64,000 nt of DNA from Tenacibaculum jejuense (GCF_900198195.1 NZ_LT899436.1:3872001-3936000), one strand, 5' to 3'. Shown: positions 48,856 through 57,782, counted from the first letter of the stretch. The notes: generated by a model not told the origin, from the sequence alone. Numbers and translations: made by a program.

Positions 48856-49866
48856 CTAGCTACTTACAACAGACAACTGTATTTGTCTTGGTTTATATTT
48901 TTCTGCAACCTCAACTATTCCTTTAATATGTGCTGGAGTTGTTCCACAGCAACCTCCGATTATATTTATAATTCCGTCTTTTAAATATCCTTCAATCAAT
49001 GCTTTCATTTCTTCTGGAGTTTGATCGTATTCTCCAAAAGCATTTGGTAAACCTGCATTTGGATACGCAGATGTGTAAAAATTCGTATTGTTTGATAATC
49101 TTTTTAAATAAGGTTGTAATTGTTCTGCTCCTAAAGCACAATTAAATCCTACACTTAACAATGGAATATGTGACATCGATATTAGAAATGCTTCTACTGT
49201 TTGTCCAGAAAGTGTTCTTCCACTTGCATCTGTAATTGTTCCAGAAACCATAATAGGTAACTCAATGTTTCTTTCTTCTTTTACTTCATCTATTGCAAAA
49301 AGCGCTGCTTTAGCATTTAAAGTATCAAAGATGGTTTCTACCAATACCATATCTACACCACCATCTACTAAACCTTCTACCTGTTCTTTGTATGCCTTTC
49401 TTAAATTGTCGAAAGTAATTGCTCGATATTCTGGCTTGTTTACATCTGGAGATAAACTTGCCGTTTTATTAGTTGGGCCTAAAGCACCAGCGACAAAACG
49501 AGGTTTATCTGGAGTTTTTGCTGTATATTCTTCTGCTGCGGCTTTTGCCAATTTTGCAGATTGATAATTTAACTGATATGCTAAATGTTCTAATTTATAA
49601 TCTTCCATAGCTATAGAAGTTGCAGAAAATGTATTTGTTTCAATAATATCTGCTCCTACTGCTAAATACTTTCTATGAATTTCAGCTATGGCGTGAGGTT
49701 GAGTAATTGACAATAAATCGTTATTCCCTTTTAATGGTAAAGCATGATCTTTAAATTGTTCTCCTCTAAAATCTTCTTCTGTAAATTTATATTCTTGAAT
49801 CATGGTTCCCATAGCACCATCTAACACAAGAATTCTCTTTGCTATTTCTGAATGAATCGTACTCAT
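48856..49866 (-). CDS. Homocysteine S-methyltransferase module of MetH, copy A
   Basis: 336 residues, the stand-alone N-terminal module of split MetH. The zinc thiolates are Cys243 (GFNCALGAEQ) and Cys306-Cys307 (GGCCGTTPAH). Other motifs are LDGAMGTMIQEYKFTEEDF, IIETNTFSATSIAMEDY, VAGALGPTNKTASLSPDV and YPNAGLPNAFGEYDQTP. It transfers the methyl group of methylcobalamin, held on the B12 part, to homocysteine. Copy B lies 14 bases upstream. Copy A has the usual ETNTF sequence that copy B has changed. Confidence 0.93.
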   Translation of the reverse strand: MSTIHSEIAKRILVLDGAMGTMIQEYKFTEEDFRGEQFKDHALPLKGNNDLLSITQPHAIAEIHRKYLAVGADIIETNTFSATSIAMEDYKLEHLAYQLNYQSAKLAKAAAEEYTAKTPDKPRFVAGALGPTNKTASLSPDVNKPEYRAITFDNLRKAYKEQVEGLVDGGVDMVLVETIFDTLNAKAALFAIDEVKEERNIELPIMVSGTITDASGRTLSGQTVEAFLISMSHIPLLSVGFNCALGAEQLQPYLKRLSNNTNFYTSAYPNAGLPNAFGEYDQTPEEMKALIEGYLKDGIINIIGGCCGTTPAHIKGIVEVAEKYKPRQIQLSVVSS

Positions 49867-49880
49867 TACACTATATTTCT

Positions 49881-50891
49881 TTACTTGTAAATCTCTTTTT
49901 TAAATTGTCTTGGTTTGTATTGCGCTGCAACTTCTGCTATTCGCTTTATGTATGCCGGAGTTGTACCACAGCAACCACCTATAATATTTACTACTCCGTC
50001 TTTAAAATACGGTTCTAATAAATCTCTCATTTCCTCTGGAGTTTGATCGTATTCTCCGAATGCATTTGGTAAACCTGCATTTGGATATGCAGAGGTGTAA
50101 AAGTTAGTTTTATCTGATAATCTCTTTAAATAAGGAAGTAATTGTTCTGCTCCTAAAGCACAATTGAATCCAATACTTAATAATGGAATATGAGACATTG
50201 AAATTAAAAACGCTTCTACTGTTTGTCCCGATAAAGTTCTACCACTTGCATCTGTAATTGTTCCAGAAATCATGATCGGAATTTGTGTTTTACGTTCTTC
50301 TCGTACTTCATCTATTGCAAATAATGCCGCTTTTGCATTTAAAGTATCAAATATGGTTTCAACTAATAAAATATCTGCTCCACCATCTAATAAAGCTTCA
50401 GCTTGTTCTTTATATGCTTTTCTTAATTGATCGTATGTAATTGCTCTATATTCTGGTCTATTCACATCTGGTGATAAACTAGCAGTACGATTAGTTGGAC
50501 CCATAGCTCCAGCTACAAAACGAGGTTTATCTGGAGTTTTAGCTGTATACTCATCAGCGACTTCTCTAGCTAGTTTAGCCGACTCGTAATTTATTTCATA
50601 TGTAATTTCTTCAAGATCGTAATCTTCCATGGCTATTGTAGTTCCTGAAAACGTATTTGTTCCTAAAATATCAGCTCCTACATCTAAATATTTTCTATGA
50701 ATTTCTTTTATCGCATGAGATTGTGTTAGCGATAACAAGTCGTTATTACCTTTTAAAAGTATATGATGATCTTTGAATCTTTCGCCTCTATAATCTTCTT
50801 CAGTGAATTTATATTCCTGAATCATAGTTCCCATCGCACCGTCGAGTACAAGGATTCGTTTTTCTATTTCTGAGTAAATGTTGTGTGACAT
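49881..50891 (-). CDS. Homocysteine S-methyltransferase module of MetH, copy B
   Basis: 336 residues, a tandem paralogue of copy A and first gene after the SAM riboswitch. The zinc ligands are conserved (Cys244, Cys307, Cys308). Roughly three quarters of the residues match copy A by eye. It reads ADILGTNTFSGTT where copy A and E. coli have an IIETNTF core, so a commonly conserved Glu is Gly. The TATCAGGA before its ATG is sequestered in the riboswitch-linked hairpin. The two copies may be redundant or specialised; neither looks broken. Confidence 0.93.
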   Translation of the reverse strand: MSHNIYSEIEKRILVLDGAMGTMIQEYKFTEEDYRGERFKDHHILLKGNNDLLSLTQSHAIKEIHRKYLDVGADILGTNTFSGTTIAMEDYDLEEITYEINYESAKLAREVADEYTAKTPDKPRFVAGAMGPTNRTASLSPDVNRPEYRAITYDQLRKAYKEQAEALLDGGADILLVETIFDTLNAKAALFAIDEVREERKTQIPIMISGTITDASGRTLSGQTVEAFLISMSHIPLLSIGFNCALGAEQLLPYLKRLSDKTNFYTSAYPNAGLPNAFGEYDQTPEEMRDLLEPYFKDGVVNIIGGCCGTTPAYIKRIAEVAAQYKPRQFKKEIYK

Positions 50892-50922
50892 TCCTGATAT
50901 TTATTTGGTAAGTTATCAGGAA
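50891..50922 (-). promoter_or_regulatory. Expression-platform hairpin sequestering the translation start
   Basis: TTCCTGATA and TATCAGGAA form a 9-bp stem with a 14-base loop on the minus-strand transcript; the 3' arm holds the AGGA before the ATG and the A of the start codon. GATAAC in the 5' arm region repeats the sequence of the riboswitch P1 3' strand, so the two could compete. This fits translational control by the SAM aptamer just upstream. Confidence 0.75.
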
Positions 50923-50941
50923 AAGAAGAAGTATTCTTTGG

Positions 50942-51053
50942 GTTATCTCTCCACAATATTTTAAATATTGAAGTAGAATTTAGCACCTTCTTTGTTTACA
51001 CAAAGGGTTGCTAAGGCTTCAAAGGGTCTATTCCCTCCACCTTTCTTAATAAC
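50942..51053 (-). promoter_or_regulatory. SAM-I (S-box) riboswitch
   Basis: On the minus strand the leader contains AAGAAAGGTGGAGGGA, then AGACCC-TTTGAAGCC-TTAGCAACC, and later AAGGTGCTAAATTC, then GAGAGATAAC. These match the SAM-I aptamer core in order and spacing, about 112 bases overall. Terminal GTTAT and ATAAC close P1. It precedes the methionine synthase genes; at high SAM it should switch them off through the start-sequestering hairpin. No T-run lies between aptamer and gene, so translational rather than transcriptional control is inferred. Confidence 0.9.
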
Positions 51054-51144
51054 TATAAAATGTTTATGAACTGAATTACAAATTTATTAGTTTATTTTTT
51101 ACTATACAAAGAATTAGTTTTAAAAAACTACAACGTAATAGCTT

Positions 51145-51177
51145 AAAAAGCCTTTTCAAAAAATGAAAAGGCTTTTT
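51145..51177 (-). terminator. Terminator of the cysteine operon
   Basis: 14-bp stem AAAAAGCCTTTTCA and complement, 5-base loop, 38 bases after cysM on the minus strand. It separates the cysteine operon from the riboswitch-controlled met operon. Confidence 0.93.
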
Positions 51178-51214
51178 ATTTATAAATTTTCGACGACAAT
51201 CGAACTAAAATTCT

Positions 51215-52102
51215 CTATACAAAAATGTCTGATGACAAGTAACGATCTCCTCGATCACAGATAATTGCAACTATAATTCCTTCGTCTAATGTTTCTGCTA
51301 ATTTTAATGCTGAAGCTACAGCTCCACCACTACTCATTCCTGAGAAAATTCCTTCTTCACGAGCTAAACGAATAGTCATCGCTTTTGCTTCTTCCTGATT
51401 TACCTCTAATATTTTATCAATTTTTTCTCTTTTAAAAATTGCTGGTAAATATTCTTCTGGCCATTTACGAATTCCTGGAATACGAACTCCTTCTTTAGGT
51501 TGTACACCAACTATAGTAATATCTTTATTTTTTTCTTTCAAATAATCTGAAACTCCTGTAATTGTTCCTGTAGTTCCCATAGCAGAAACAAAATGAGTTA
51601 TTTCACCATCGGTATCTCTCCAGATCTCTGGTCCGGTTGTGCTGTAATGTGCTTTTGGGTTATCTAAATTATCAAACTGATTTAATCTAAAATATCCTTT
51701 CTTGTATTTTAATTCTAGAGCATGGTCAATAGCACCTTCCATACCAATTTCAGATGGTGTTAAGATTACTTCTGCTCCATAAGCTCGCATTGTTTTCACA
51801 CGTTCTATAGTCGCATGTTCTGGCATTACTAACACCATATTTAATCCTAAAACTTTTGCCATTAATGCAAGTGCAATTCCTGTATTTCCACTTGTTGCTT
51901 CTACTAAAGTATCTCCTTTTTTAATATTATTCTTTTTCAAAGCTTCAGAAATCATGTAATACGCTGCTCTGTCTTTTACACTTCCTCCTGGGTTATGTCC
52001 TTCTAACTTTAAAAATAAACGGACATTTTTTTTATTTATAATATTTGTAGCTTCTACTAAAGGTGTATTTCCTACAAAATCTGTAATATTCTTTGCGTTC
52101 AT
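51215..52102 (-). CDS. cysM: Cysteine synthase B (O-acetylserine sulfhydrylase)
   Basis: 295 residues, PLP-dependent, makes cysteine from O-acetylserine and sulfide (or thiosulfate). The PLP Lys is in GGSVKDRAA; EATSGNTGIALA binds the substrate; GTTGTITG holds the phosphate. CysM rather than CysK is supported by GVRIPGIRKWPEEYLP and the ending AIICDRGDRYLSSDIF, matching the E. coli CysM sequence. Last gene of the cysteine operon, 3 bases after the serine acetyltransferase. Confidence 0.93.
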   Translation of the reverse strand: MNAKNITDFVGNTPLVEATNIINKKNVRLFLKLEGHNPGGSVKDRAAYYMISEALKKNNIKKGDTLVEATSGNTGIALALMAKVLGLNMVLVMPEHATIERVKTMRAYGAEVILTPSEIGMEGAIDHALELKYKKGYFRLNQFDNLDNPKAHYSTTGPEIWRDTDGEITHFVSAMGTTGTITGVSDYLKEKNKDITIVGVQPKEGVRIPGIRKWPEEYLPAIFKREKIDKILEVNQEEAKAMTIRLAREEGIFSGMSSGGAVASALKLAETLDEGIIVAIICDRGDRYLSSDIFV

Positions 52103-52105
52103 ATA

Positions 52106-52828
52106 CTAGTTGTAAATACTATTTTGTGATTTATAAATCACAGTTGAATTTGGCTCTATAGACTTTGTGATGCAAACATTTGCTCCGATTACCGTATTAG
52201 CTCCTACTACAATATTTCCTAAAATTGTAGCATTTGCATAAATGGTAACATTACTTTCTATCGTTGGATGTCTTTTCACTTCGGCTAATTCTTTTTTTAC
52301 TTGAATTCCACCTAAAGTTACTCCTTGATAAATACTAACATTATTCTCGATAATTGTAGTTTCACCAATTACGACTCCTGTTGCGTGATCGATAAAGAAA
52401 GCTTCTCCAATTGTTGCTCCTGGATGAATATCTACACCGGTTAAACTGTGCGCATATTCACTCATCATTCGAGGTAAAATTGGTACATTAATTTTATACA
52501 ACTCATGACTTAAACGATATATCGCTATGGCGTGAAAACCTGGATACGCTAAATATACTTCACCTAAACTTTTACAAGCTGGATCTGTATTTTCAAAAGC
52601 TTTTGCATCTAAATCTAATTTCTTTCGGATATCGCAGAATGATGTTTGATAGTACATCCAAATTTCATCATACTTTTCGATTGACAATCCTTTTAAGATT
52701 TTTACAAACTTACCTTTTAAATGATTTGCCTTTTCTTGACAAACGTCTTCAAACAATGCATAAAATAATTGTTTTGTAAAGTATTCTACATCGTCTTTTA
52801 GTGATAAGTTGTAATTACTGAATTGCAT
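52106..52828 (-). CDS. cysE: Serine O-acetyltransferase
   Basis: 240 residues, EpsC-type. N-terminal alpha-helical region and a C-terminal left-handed beta-helix with the hexapeptide repeats HPGATIGEAFFIDHATGVVIGE, NVSIYQGVTLGGIQ and IYANATILGNIVVGANTVIG. The catalytic His and Asp are in IDHATG. It makes O-acetylserine for CysM, whose start is 3 bases from its stop. It is upstream of the terminator and in the same operon as cysM. Confidence 0.93.
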   Translation of the reverse strand: MQFSNYNLSLKDDVEYFTKQLFYALFEDVCQEKANHLKGKFVKILKGLSIEKYDEIWMYYQTSFCDIRKKLDLDAKAFENTDPACKSLGEVYLAYPGFHAIAIYRLSHELYKINVPILPRMMSEYAHSLTGVDIHPGATIGEAFFIDHATGVVIGETTIIENNVSIYQGVTLGGIQVKKELAEVKRHPTIESNVTIYANATILGNIVVGANTVIGANVCITKSIEPNSTVIYKSQNSIYN

Positions 52829-52851
52829 TTTAATTTTTTATATAAATATAA

Positions 52852-53178
52852 TTAACTTTCTGGAGCTAACTCTACTACTAAACCTTCTAAATCTGGTGTC
52901 ATTTGTATTTGACAACCTAATCTACTATTATCTTCAACATCAAAAGCTTCTGCTAACATTGCATCTTCATCATCAGACATTTCTGGAAGCTCATGGTTAG
53001 ACGTAACATAACATTGACAAGAAGCACACATGGCCATTCCTCCACAGATTCCTATGGTTCCCTCTGGAGCTAACTCGTATGAACGAACAACTTCCATTAA
53101 GTTCATTGCCATATCTGTCGGAGCAACTACATCATGAATTACACCTTCTCTGTCTTTTATTTTTATATTGATATCCAT
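52852..53178 (-). CDS. 2Fe-2S ferredoxin, adrenodoxin-like
   Basis: 108 residues. Cluster Cys pattern CGGMAMCASCQC followed about 35 residues on by CQIQM, the usual C-x5-C-x2-C and later C arrangement. Soluble electron carrier; it may feed the sulfite reductase together with the FNR next door. It lies 67 bases downstream of the FNR gene and 23 bases upstream of cysE. Family context suggests a role in FeS or sulfite electron transfer, not proven. Confidence 0.9.
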   Translation of the reverse strand: MDINIKIKDREGVIHDVVAPTDMAMNLMEVVRSYELAPEGTIGICGGMAMCASCQCYVTSNHELPEMSDDEDAMLAEAFDVEDNSRLGCQIQMTPDLEGLVVELAPES

Positions 53179-53183
53179 TTCTT

Positions 53184-53243
53184 TCAGTATTAAGAAACTA
53201 GTATTAAGCCCTGAGTACTTTGGACTTTAGACTTAATACTCAG
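53184..53243. repeat. Overlapping direct and inverted repeats in the FNR-ferredoxin gap
   Basis: AGTATTAAG occurs at 53186-53194 and 53200-53208 and faces CTTAATACT at 53232-53240; CTGAGTA (53211-53217) faces TACTCAG (53237-53243). The two hairpins overlap and would exclude each other. They lie within the operon, between the FNR and 2Fe-2S ferredoxin genes, and may affect mRNA stability. Confidence 0.5.
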
Positions 53244-53245
53244 TG

Positions 53246-54301
53246 CTAATTGATAGCTTTTACTACTGCTTTCGGCGCCTCTTTTTTAGTTCCGTCGAAA
53301 CCTTCTACTCCTCCTACAGTTGTATATTTCATGACATACTTTTTATCTGGAAAGATTCTTTTGTATGCACTCTGACACATTAAGGTAGCTTCATGGAAAC
53401 CACATAAAATTAATTTTAATTTCCCTGGATACGTATTCACATCTCCAATGGCATAAATCCCAGGAATGTTTGTTTGATAATCTAAAGAATTGTCGACTTT
53501 AATAGCATTCTTTTCAATTTCTAATCCCCAATTTCCAATCGGCCCAAGTTTTGGAGCTAATCCGAATAAAGGAATGAAATGATCTGTATCAATTATAAAT
53601 GGTTCTTTATCTTTTTGCTCTACAACAACACCAGTAACTTTATCGTCTCCAAGAATTCCTTTTACCTCAGCAGGAGTAATTAAATTAATCTTTCCTAAGT
53701 TCTTTAATTCTTGAACTTTTTCTACTGAATCTAAGGCTCCTCTAAATTCATTTCTTCTATGAATTAATGTTACTGATTTTGCAACATCTGTTAAGAAAAT
53801 AGACCAATCTAAAGCGGAATCTCCACCACCTGCAATTACAACATCTTTATCACGATATAATTCAGGTTCTTTAATCATGTATTCAACTCCGTTATCTTCG
53901 AACTGAGCTAAATTATCAATCTTAGGTTTTCTTGGTTCAAAACTTCCTAAACCTCCAGCAATTGCAACTACTGGTGCTTTATGCTTTGTTCCTTTATTTG
54001 TTGTAACGATAAATGTTCCATCGTCTTGTTTATCGATTGTTTCTGCACGTTCTCCTAAAGTAAAACCTGGCTGAAACTGTTTTCCTTGCTCTAATAACTT
54101 CTCAGTTAAATCTCCTGCTAAAATTTCAGGATAAGCTGGTATATCGTAAATTGGTTTTTTCGGATAAATCTCTGAACATTGTCCACCTGGCTGTGCTAAT
54201 GCATCTATTAAATGACAACGTAATTTTAATAATCCTGCCTCAAAAACTGTAAATAAACCTGTTGGTCCTGCTCCTATTATTAATATATCTGTTTCTATCA
54301 T
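53246..54301 (-). CDS. Ferredoxin-NADP reductase (thioredoxin-reductase-like type)
   Basis: 351 residues. FAD motif ILIIGAGPTGLFTVFEAG, GGQCSEIYPKKPIYDIPAYP, NADPH motif VVIAGGGDSALDWS and FAD motif IYAIGDVN. The CxxC redox pair of thioredoxin reductase is absent, which fits the YumC-type ferredoxin/flavodoxin reductase. It supplies electrons to ferredoxin for sulfite reduction. Its start codon overlaps the siroheme synthase stop (4 bases). Confidence 0.93.
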   Translation of the reverse strand: MIETDILIIGAGPTGLFTVFEAGLLKLRCHLIDALAQPGGQCSEIYPKKPIYDIPAYPEILAGDLTEKLLEQGKQFQPGFTLGERAETIDKQDDGTFIVTTNKGTKHKAPVVAIAGGLGSFEPRKPKIDNLAQFEDNGVEYMIKEPELYRDKDVVIAGGGDSALDWSIFLTDVAKSVTLIHRRNEFRGALDSVEKVQELKNLGKINLITPAEVKGILGDDKVTGVVVEQKDKEPFIIDTDHFIPLFGLAPKLGPIGNWGLEIEKNAIKVDNSLDYQTNIPGIYAIGDVNTYPGKLKLILCGFHEATLMCQSAYKRIFPDKKYVMKYTTVGGVEGFDGTKKEAPKAVVKAIN

Positions 54302-54888
54302 TTTTCTATCTTTTCTACTAAACCTTTAGTAAACTCGTTTAATGTTTCTACTTTTTGTTCAAAATTTCCTTTAATTGTTTTTCTATACTCGTTCAAATTT
54401 TGCACGAGGTCATCTATTTTATCTGGAATTACTTCCTCAAAAAATTGTCGTAATCTTTTTGCTGTTGTAGGTGATTTTCCATTGGTTGAAATTGCAATTT
54501 TTACATTTCCTTTGGTAACTACACCTCCCATATAAAAATCACAATATGGTGGATTGTCGGCTACATTTACCAACTTACTTTGCGCTCTACAGTCTTTGTA
54601 AACCTCAACATTTATTTCAGGAATATCTGTTGTTGCTATCACAATATGTTTTCCATCTAAATACGAAGTTTTATACACATCATTAATTAGCGTAACATCA
54701 CCTTTTTCTGCTAAAGCTTTTGTTCCTTCTCTAAACATTGGAGAAACAATCGTAATTTTTGCATCTGGACTTGATTTTAGCAGAAACGTAAGTTTTTCTT
54801 CTGCAACAAAACCTCCACCTACAACTAACACCTGTAAATTCTTAACCTTAAGAAATACAGGATATAAATTATTTCTTTCTTCAACCAT
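54298..54888 (-). CDS. Siroheme synthase, Met8-like (precorrin-2 dehydrogenase)
   Basis: 196 residues, the N-terminal half of CysG as a free protein: VLVVGGGFVAEEKLTFLL (NAD-binding), VNVADNPPYCDFYMGGVV and ISTNGKSPTTAKRLRQ with the family's catalytic region. It oxidises precorrin-2 to sirohydrochlorin and may insert iron. It provides siroheme for the sulfite reductase in this operon. It overlaps cobA by 8 bases and the FNR gene by 4. Confidence 0.92.
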   Translation of the reverse strand: MVEERNNLYPVFLKVKNLQVLVVGGGFVAEEKLTFLLKSSPDAKITIVSPMFREGTKALAEKGDVTLINDVYKTSYLDGKHIVIATTDIPEINVEVYKDCRAQSKLVNVADNPPYCDFYMGGVVTKGNVKIAISTNGKSPTTAKRLRQFFEEVIPDKIDDLVQNLNEYRKTIKGNFEQKVETLNEFTKGLVEKIEK

Positions 54889-55654
54889 TTGTAACTTCTT
54901 TTACTCCTACTTCATTTTGAATATTTGCTAAGATTTCTCTATGTCTTACTACTTCTCCAATAACTATAATTGCAGGATTACTTAGTCGTTTTTCTTCAAC
55001 TACTGCTGTTATAGTATTTACAGTTCCCACTCCAACTTTTTCTTGTGGTGTTGTTCCTTCTTGAATAATTGCTACAGGCACGTCTCCTTTTCCTTCTTGT
55101 TCAAACAAACTTGTGATTTGAGAAAGTTTCCCCATTCCCATTAATATCACAACTGTTGCATTTGATTTTGCTGCTAACGCAACATCTTCAGAAAGTTTAT
55201 GCTGCTTTGTAGTTCCTGTAATTACCCAGAAACTTTCTGCGCTACCTCTTTTTGTTAATGGTACATTTTGATACGCTGGAACTGCTATTGATGATGAAAT
55301 TCCTGGAACCATTGCCACTTCTAATCCGTGTTGCGCTGCATATTCCATTTCCTCAGAACCTCTTCCGAAGATAAAAGGATCTCCACCTTTTAAACGAACC
55401 ACGTGTCCGTGTGATTTTCCTCTGGCAACAATTAACTCATTGATTTGTTCTTGTTGATATCGGTAACAACCGCGACGTTTTCCTACAAAAATTAACTCAG
55501 CATTCGGATTCACGTGATCTAACAATTCTGCATTTACTAAAGCGTCATATAATACAACATCTGCTCTTTGTAATGCTTTAATTGCTTTTAATGTGATTAA
55601 TTCAGGATCTCCAGGTCCTGCTCCTACTATAGTTAATTTTGGAATTACGTTCAT
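54881..55654 (-). CDS. cobA: Uroporphyrinogen-III C-methyltransferase
   Basis: 257 residues. Two SAM-dependent methylations of uroporphyrinogen III to precorrin-2. Motifs: VGAGPGDPELITLKA, LYDALVNAELLDH, VRLKGGDPFIFGRGSEE, VPGISSSIAVPAYQNVPLTKRG and VVILMGMGKL. It is the stand-alone SUMT half of CysG, with the Met8 half next door, which supplies siroheme. It lies 5 bases downstream of the sulfite reductase gene. Confidence 0.96.
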   Translation of the reverse strand: MNVIPKLTIVGAGPGDPELITLKAIKALQRADVVLYDALVNAELLDHVNPNAELIFVGKRRGCYRYQQEQINELIVARGKSHGHVVRLKGGDPFIFGRGSEEMEYAAQHGLEVAMVPGISSSIAVPAYQNVPLTKRGSAESFWVITGTTKQHKLSEDVALAAKSNATVVILMGMGKLSQITSLFEQEGKGDVPVAIIQEGTTPQEKVGVGTVNTITAVVEEKRLSNPAIIVIGEVVRHREILANIQNEVGVKEVTNG

Positions 55655-55659
55655 CGTGT

Positions 55660-57771
55660 TTATTTTACTTCAACTTCTAACTTTCTGTACGCATCTACCT
55701 TTTGATAAAAACTCTTTGCCTTATTCGCATATGCTTTAGCGAACTCTTCAGTTGGCTCATGTTTATTGATTTCGTAAACTAATTCTTCAAAAGAACCTTC
55801 TAAAACGATTCTATTTGTTTCAACAAATACTTTATCAAAATTCGTTATGATTGCTGCTTGAGTATTTGTTTTCACTTTAGATCCTTCTGCTGTTAATAAT
55901 GCTTTTGCAGTATTCACAATTGATGCATATGCATGGTAAATACTATCAGACCATTTTTGCTCTTGAATTGCTACTTCTGCATTCACTATTTTTTCTTCGC
56001 TTTCGAATAAAAGTGTTGCCACTAAATCTATAACCACACCGGCGCACTCTCCTACACCAATGGCTTTTACATATTTTTTATCGTGTCCCCAATCCACAAA
56101 GTCATTCTCTGTTAAATCGTCGGTACTTGACAAATGCTTCAGAATATCATAAAAGTAAGTTTTTCCTTTCCTATCATAATAATCTAAAAAGGTTTCTTGA
56201 TTATTTTTATGATTTTCGAAATCATTTAACAGTATTTTTAAAGATTCCGGACCGCGCTTACTTGGAACTTTAATTACTTTATCAGAAAATCGTCCAGCTC
56301 CATTTCCTAAAACACCTCCACCTAATAAAATTTGTAATGCAGGTGCAACTAAATTTCCTGACTTAATTGACATTCCTTGAAAACCAATGTGTGCCATATT
56401 ATGCTGACCACAAGCATTCATACAACCACTAATTTTGATTGTAATGTCTTTATTATTTACATATTGCGGATATTCTTTTCTTAGCACACGTTCTAGTTCT
56501 ACTGAAATACCTGTACTACTCGCTATACCTAAATTACAAGTATCTGTTCCAGGACAAGCAGTGATATCTAATAAACTATCGTACCCAGCTTCTGCAAAAC
56601 CAAGTTTATTTAATTCTGTGTAGAAGAATGGTAAAAAAGCTGCTCTTACATGACGAATTAAAATATTCTGACGTAATGTAAATCGTAACTCGTTTGCTCC
56701 GTATTTCTTAATTAAATCAGCTAGCTTTCTAGCTTTATCAGTATAAAAATCACCTAAATGTACTTTTATCCCAATAGCAAATAAACCATCTTGTTTCTGT
56801 GGAATTACATTCGTAGATTTCCATAAATCATATGCTTCTTGATCTTCAATAGTTACTGAAGGAACTTCTGATGTTTCAAAAACAATTTCATTTTCAAACT
56901 CAGTCGTGTCAATAGGATAAGATTGATATGCTAAAGCTCTTTTTTCTTTATCTACTAAATTTAAAAATCCATCTAAACCTAAATCTTTAACTAAGAATTT
57001 CAAACGTGCTTTTGCTCTTTTAGCTCTTTCTCCGTAACGATCGAAAACCCTTAAAACACCTTCTATAGTTGGAATTAATAGATCTGTTGCTAAGAAATCA
57101 TACATTACATCTGCATGTCTTGGCTGAGAACCTAGTCCACCTGCTAACACAACTTTAAATCCGCGAATTTCTTGATCTCCGATCTTTTTAGTTTTAGCAA
57201 TAAAACCTAAATCATGAATAAAACTTAACGCAGTATCGTCATCAGTCGCAGAAAAAGACATTTTAAATTTTCTTCCCATTTCTTGACATACAGGATTTCT
57301 TAAGAAAAATTGAAATGTTGCGTGTGCATATGGAGTTACATCAAAAGGTTCTTTAGGATCTATTCCTGCAGTTTCTGATGCTGTTACATTTCTTACTGCG
57401 TTTCCACAAGCTTCTCTTAATGTAATATCATCTTTCTCTAATTGAGACCAAAGCTCAGGTGTTCTATCTAAACTTACATAGTGAATCTGAATATCTTGTC
57501 TAGTAGTAATGTGTAATCTTCCTCTAGAATATTCATCAGACACATCAGAAATACGATGCAATTGTTCGCTAGTTACTTTTCCGTACGGTATTTTTATACG
57601 TACCATTTGAACTCCTAACTGTCTTTGCCCATATACACCACGAGCTAGACGTAGACTTCTAAAACGTTCTTCATCTACCTTTCCTTCTTTAAAAAGTCTA
57701 ATTTTTCTTTCTAATTCCAAGATGTCTTTTTCAACAACTGGATTTTCTATTTCGCTTCTAAAACTTTGCAT
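55660..57771 (-). CDS. Siroheme sulfite/nitrite reductase with HEPN-like C-terminal domain
   Basis: 703 residues, longer than the usual 560-580 ferredoxin-type enzyme. The siroheme/4Fe-4S ligands are Cys406, Cys412 (ACPGTDTCNLG), Cys450 and Cys454 (SGCMNACGQH); LHITTRQDIQIHYV and RFTLRQNILIRHV are the substrate-channel segments. The context of cysH, cysD and cysN says sulfite rather than nitrite. The last 140 residues (from about 560) are all helical, with KWSDSIYHAYASIVNTAKALL followed by FDKVF, resembling a HEPN domain. Such fusions are common in flavobacteria, but the domain's role is unknown. Confidence 0.92.
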   Translation of the reverse strand: MQSFRSEIENPVVEKDILELERKIRLFKEGKVDEERFRSLRLARGVYGQRQLGVQMVRIKIPYGKVTSEQLHRISDVSDEYSRGRLHITTRQDIQIHYVSLDRTPELWSQLEKDDITLREACGNAVRNVTASETAGIDPKEPFDVTPYAHATFQFFLRNPVCQEMGRKFKMSFSATDDDTALSFIHDLGFIAKTKKIGDQEIRGFKVVLAGGLGSQPRHADVMYDFLATDLLIPTIEGVLRVFDRYGERAKRAKARLKFLVKDLGLDGFLNLVDKEKRALAYQSYPIDTTEFENEIVFETSEVPSVTIEDQEAYDLWKSTNVIPQKQDGLFAIGIKVHLGDFYTDKARKLADLIKKYGANELRFTLRQNILIRHVRAAFLPFFYTELNKLGFAEAGYDSLLDITACPGTDTCNLGIASSTGISVELERVLRKEYPQYVNNKDITIKISGCMNACGQHNMAHIGFQGMSIKSGNLVAPALQILLGGGVLGNGAGRFSDKVIKVPSKRGPESLKILLNDFENHKNNQETFLDYYDRKGKTYFYDILKHLSSTDDLTENDFVDWGHDKKYVKAIGVGECAGVVIDLVATLLFESEEKIVNAEVAIQEQKWSDSIYHAYASIVNTAKALLTAEGSKVKTNTQAAIITNFDKVFVETNRIVLEGSFEELVYEINKHEPTEEFAKAYANKAKSFYQKVDAYRKLEVEVK

Positions 57772-57782
57772 GGTAATAGGGT

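Noticed and set aside
45762..50891. Frameshifted single metH gene
   Set aside because: The pieces have their own starts, stops and spacing, the first module is duplicated, and split MetH is known in this phylum.
55660..57771. HEPN toxin or antiphage system
   Set aside because: The HEPN-like part is fused to a functional-looking sulfite reductase, has no RxxxxH motif and has no partner nucleotidyltransferase.
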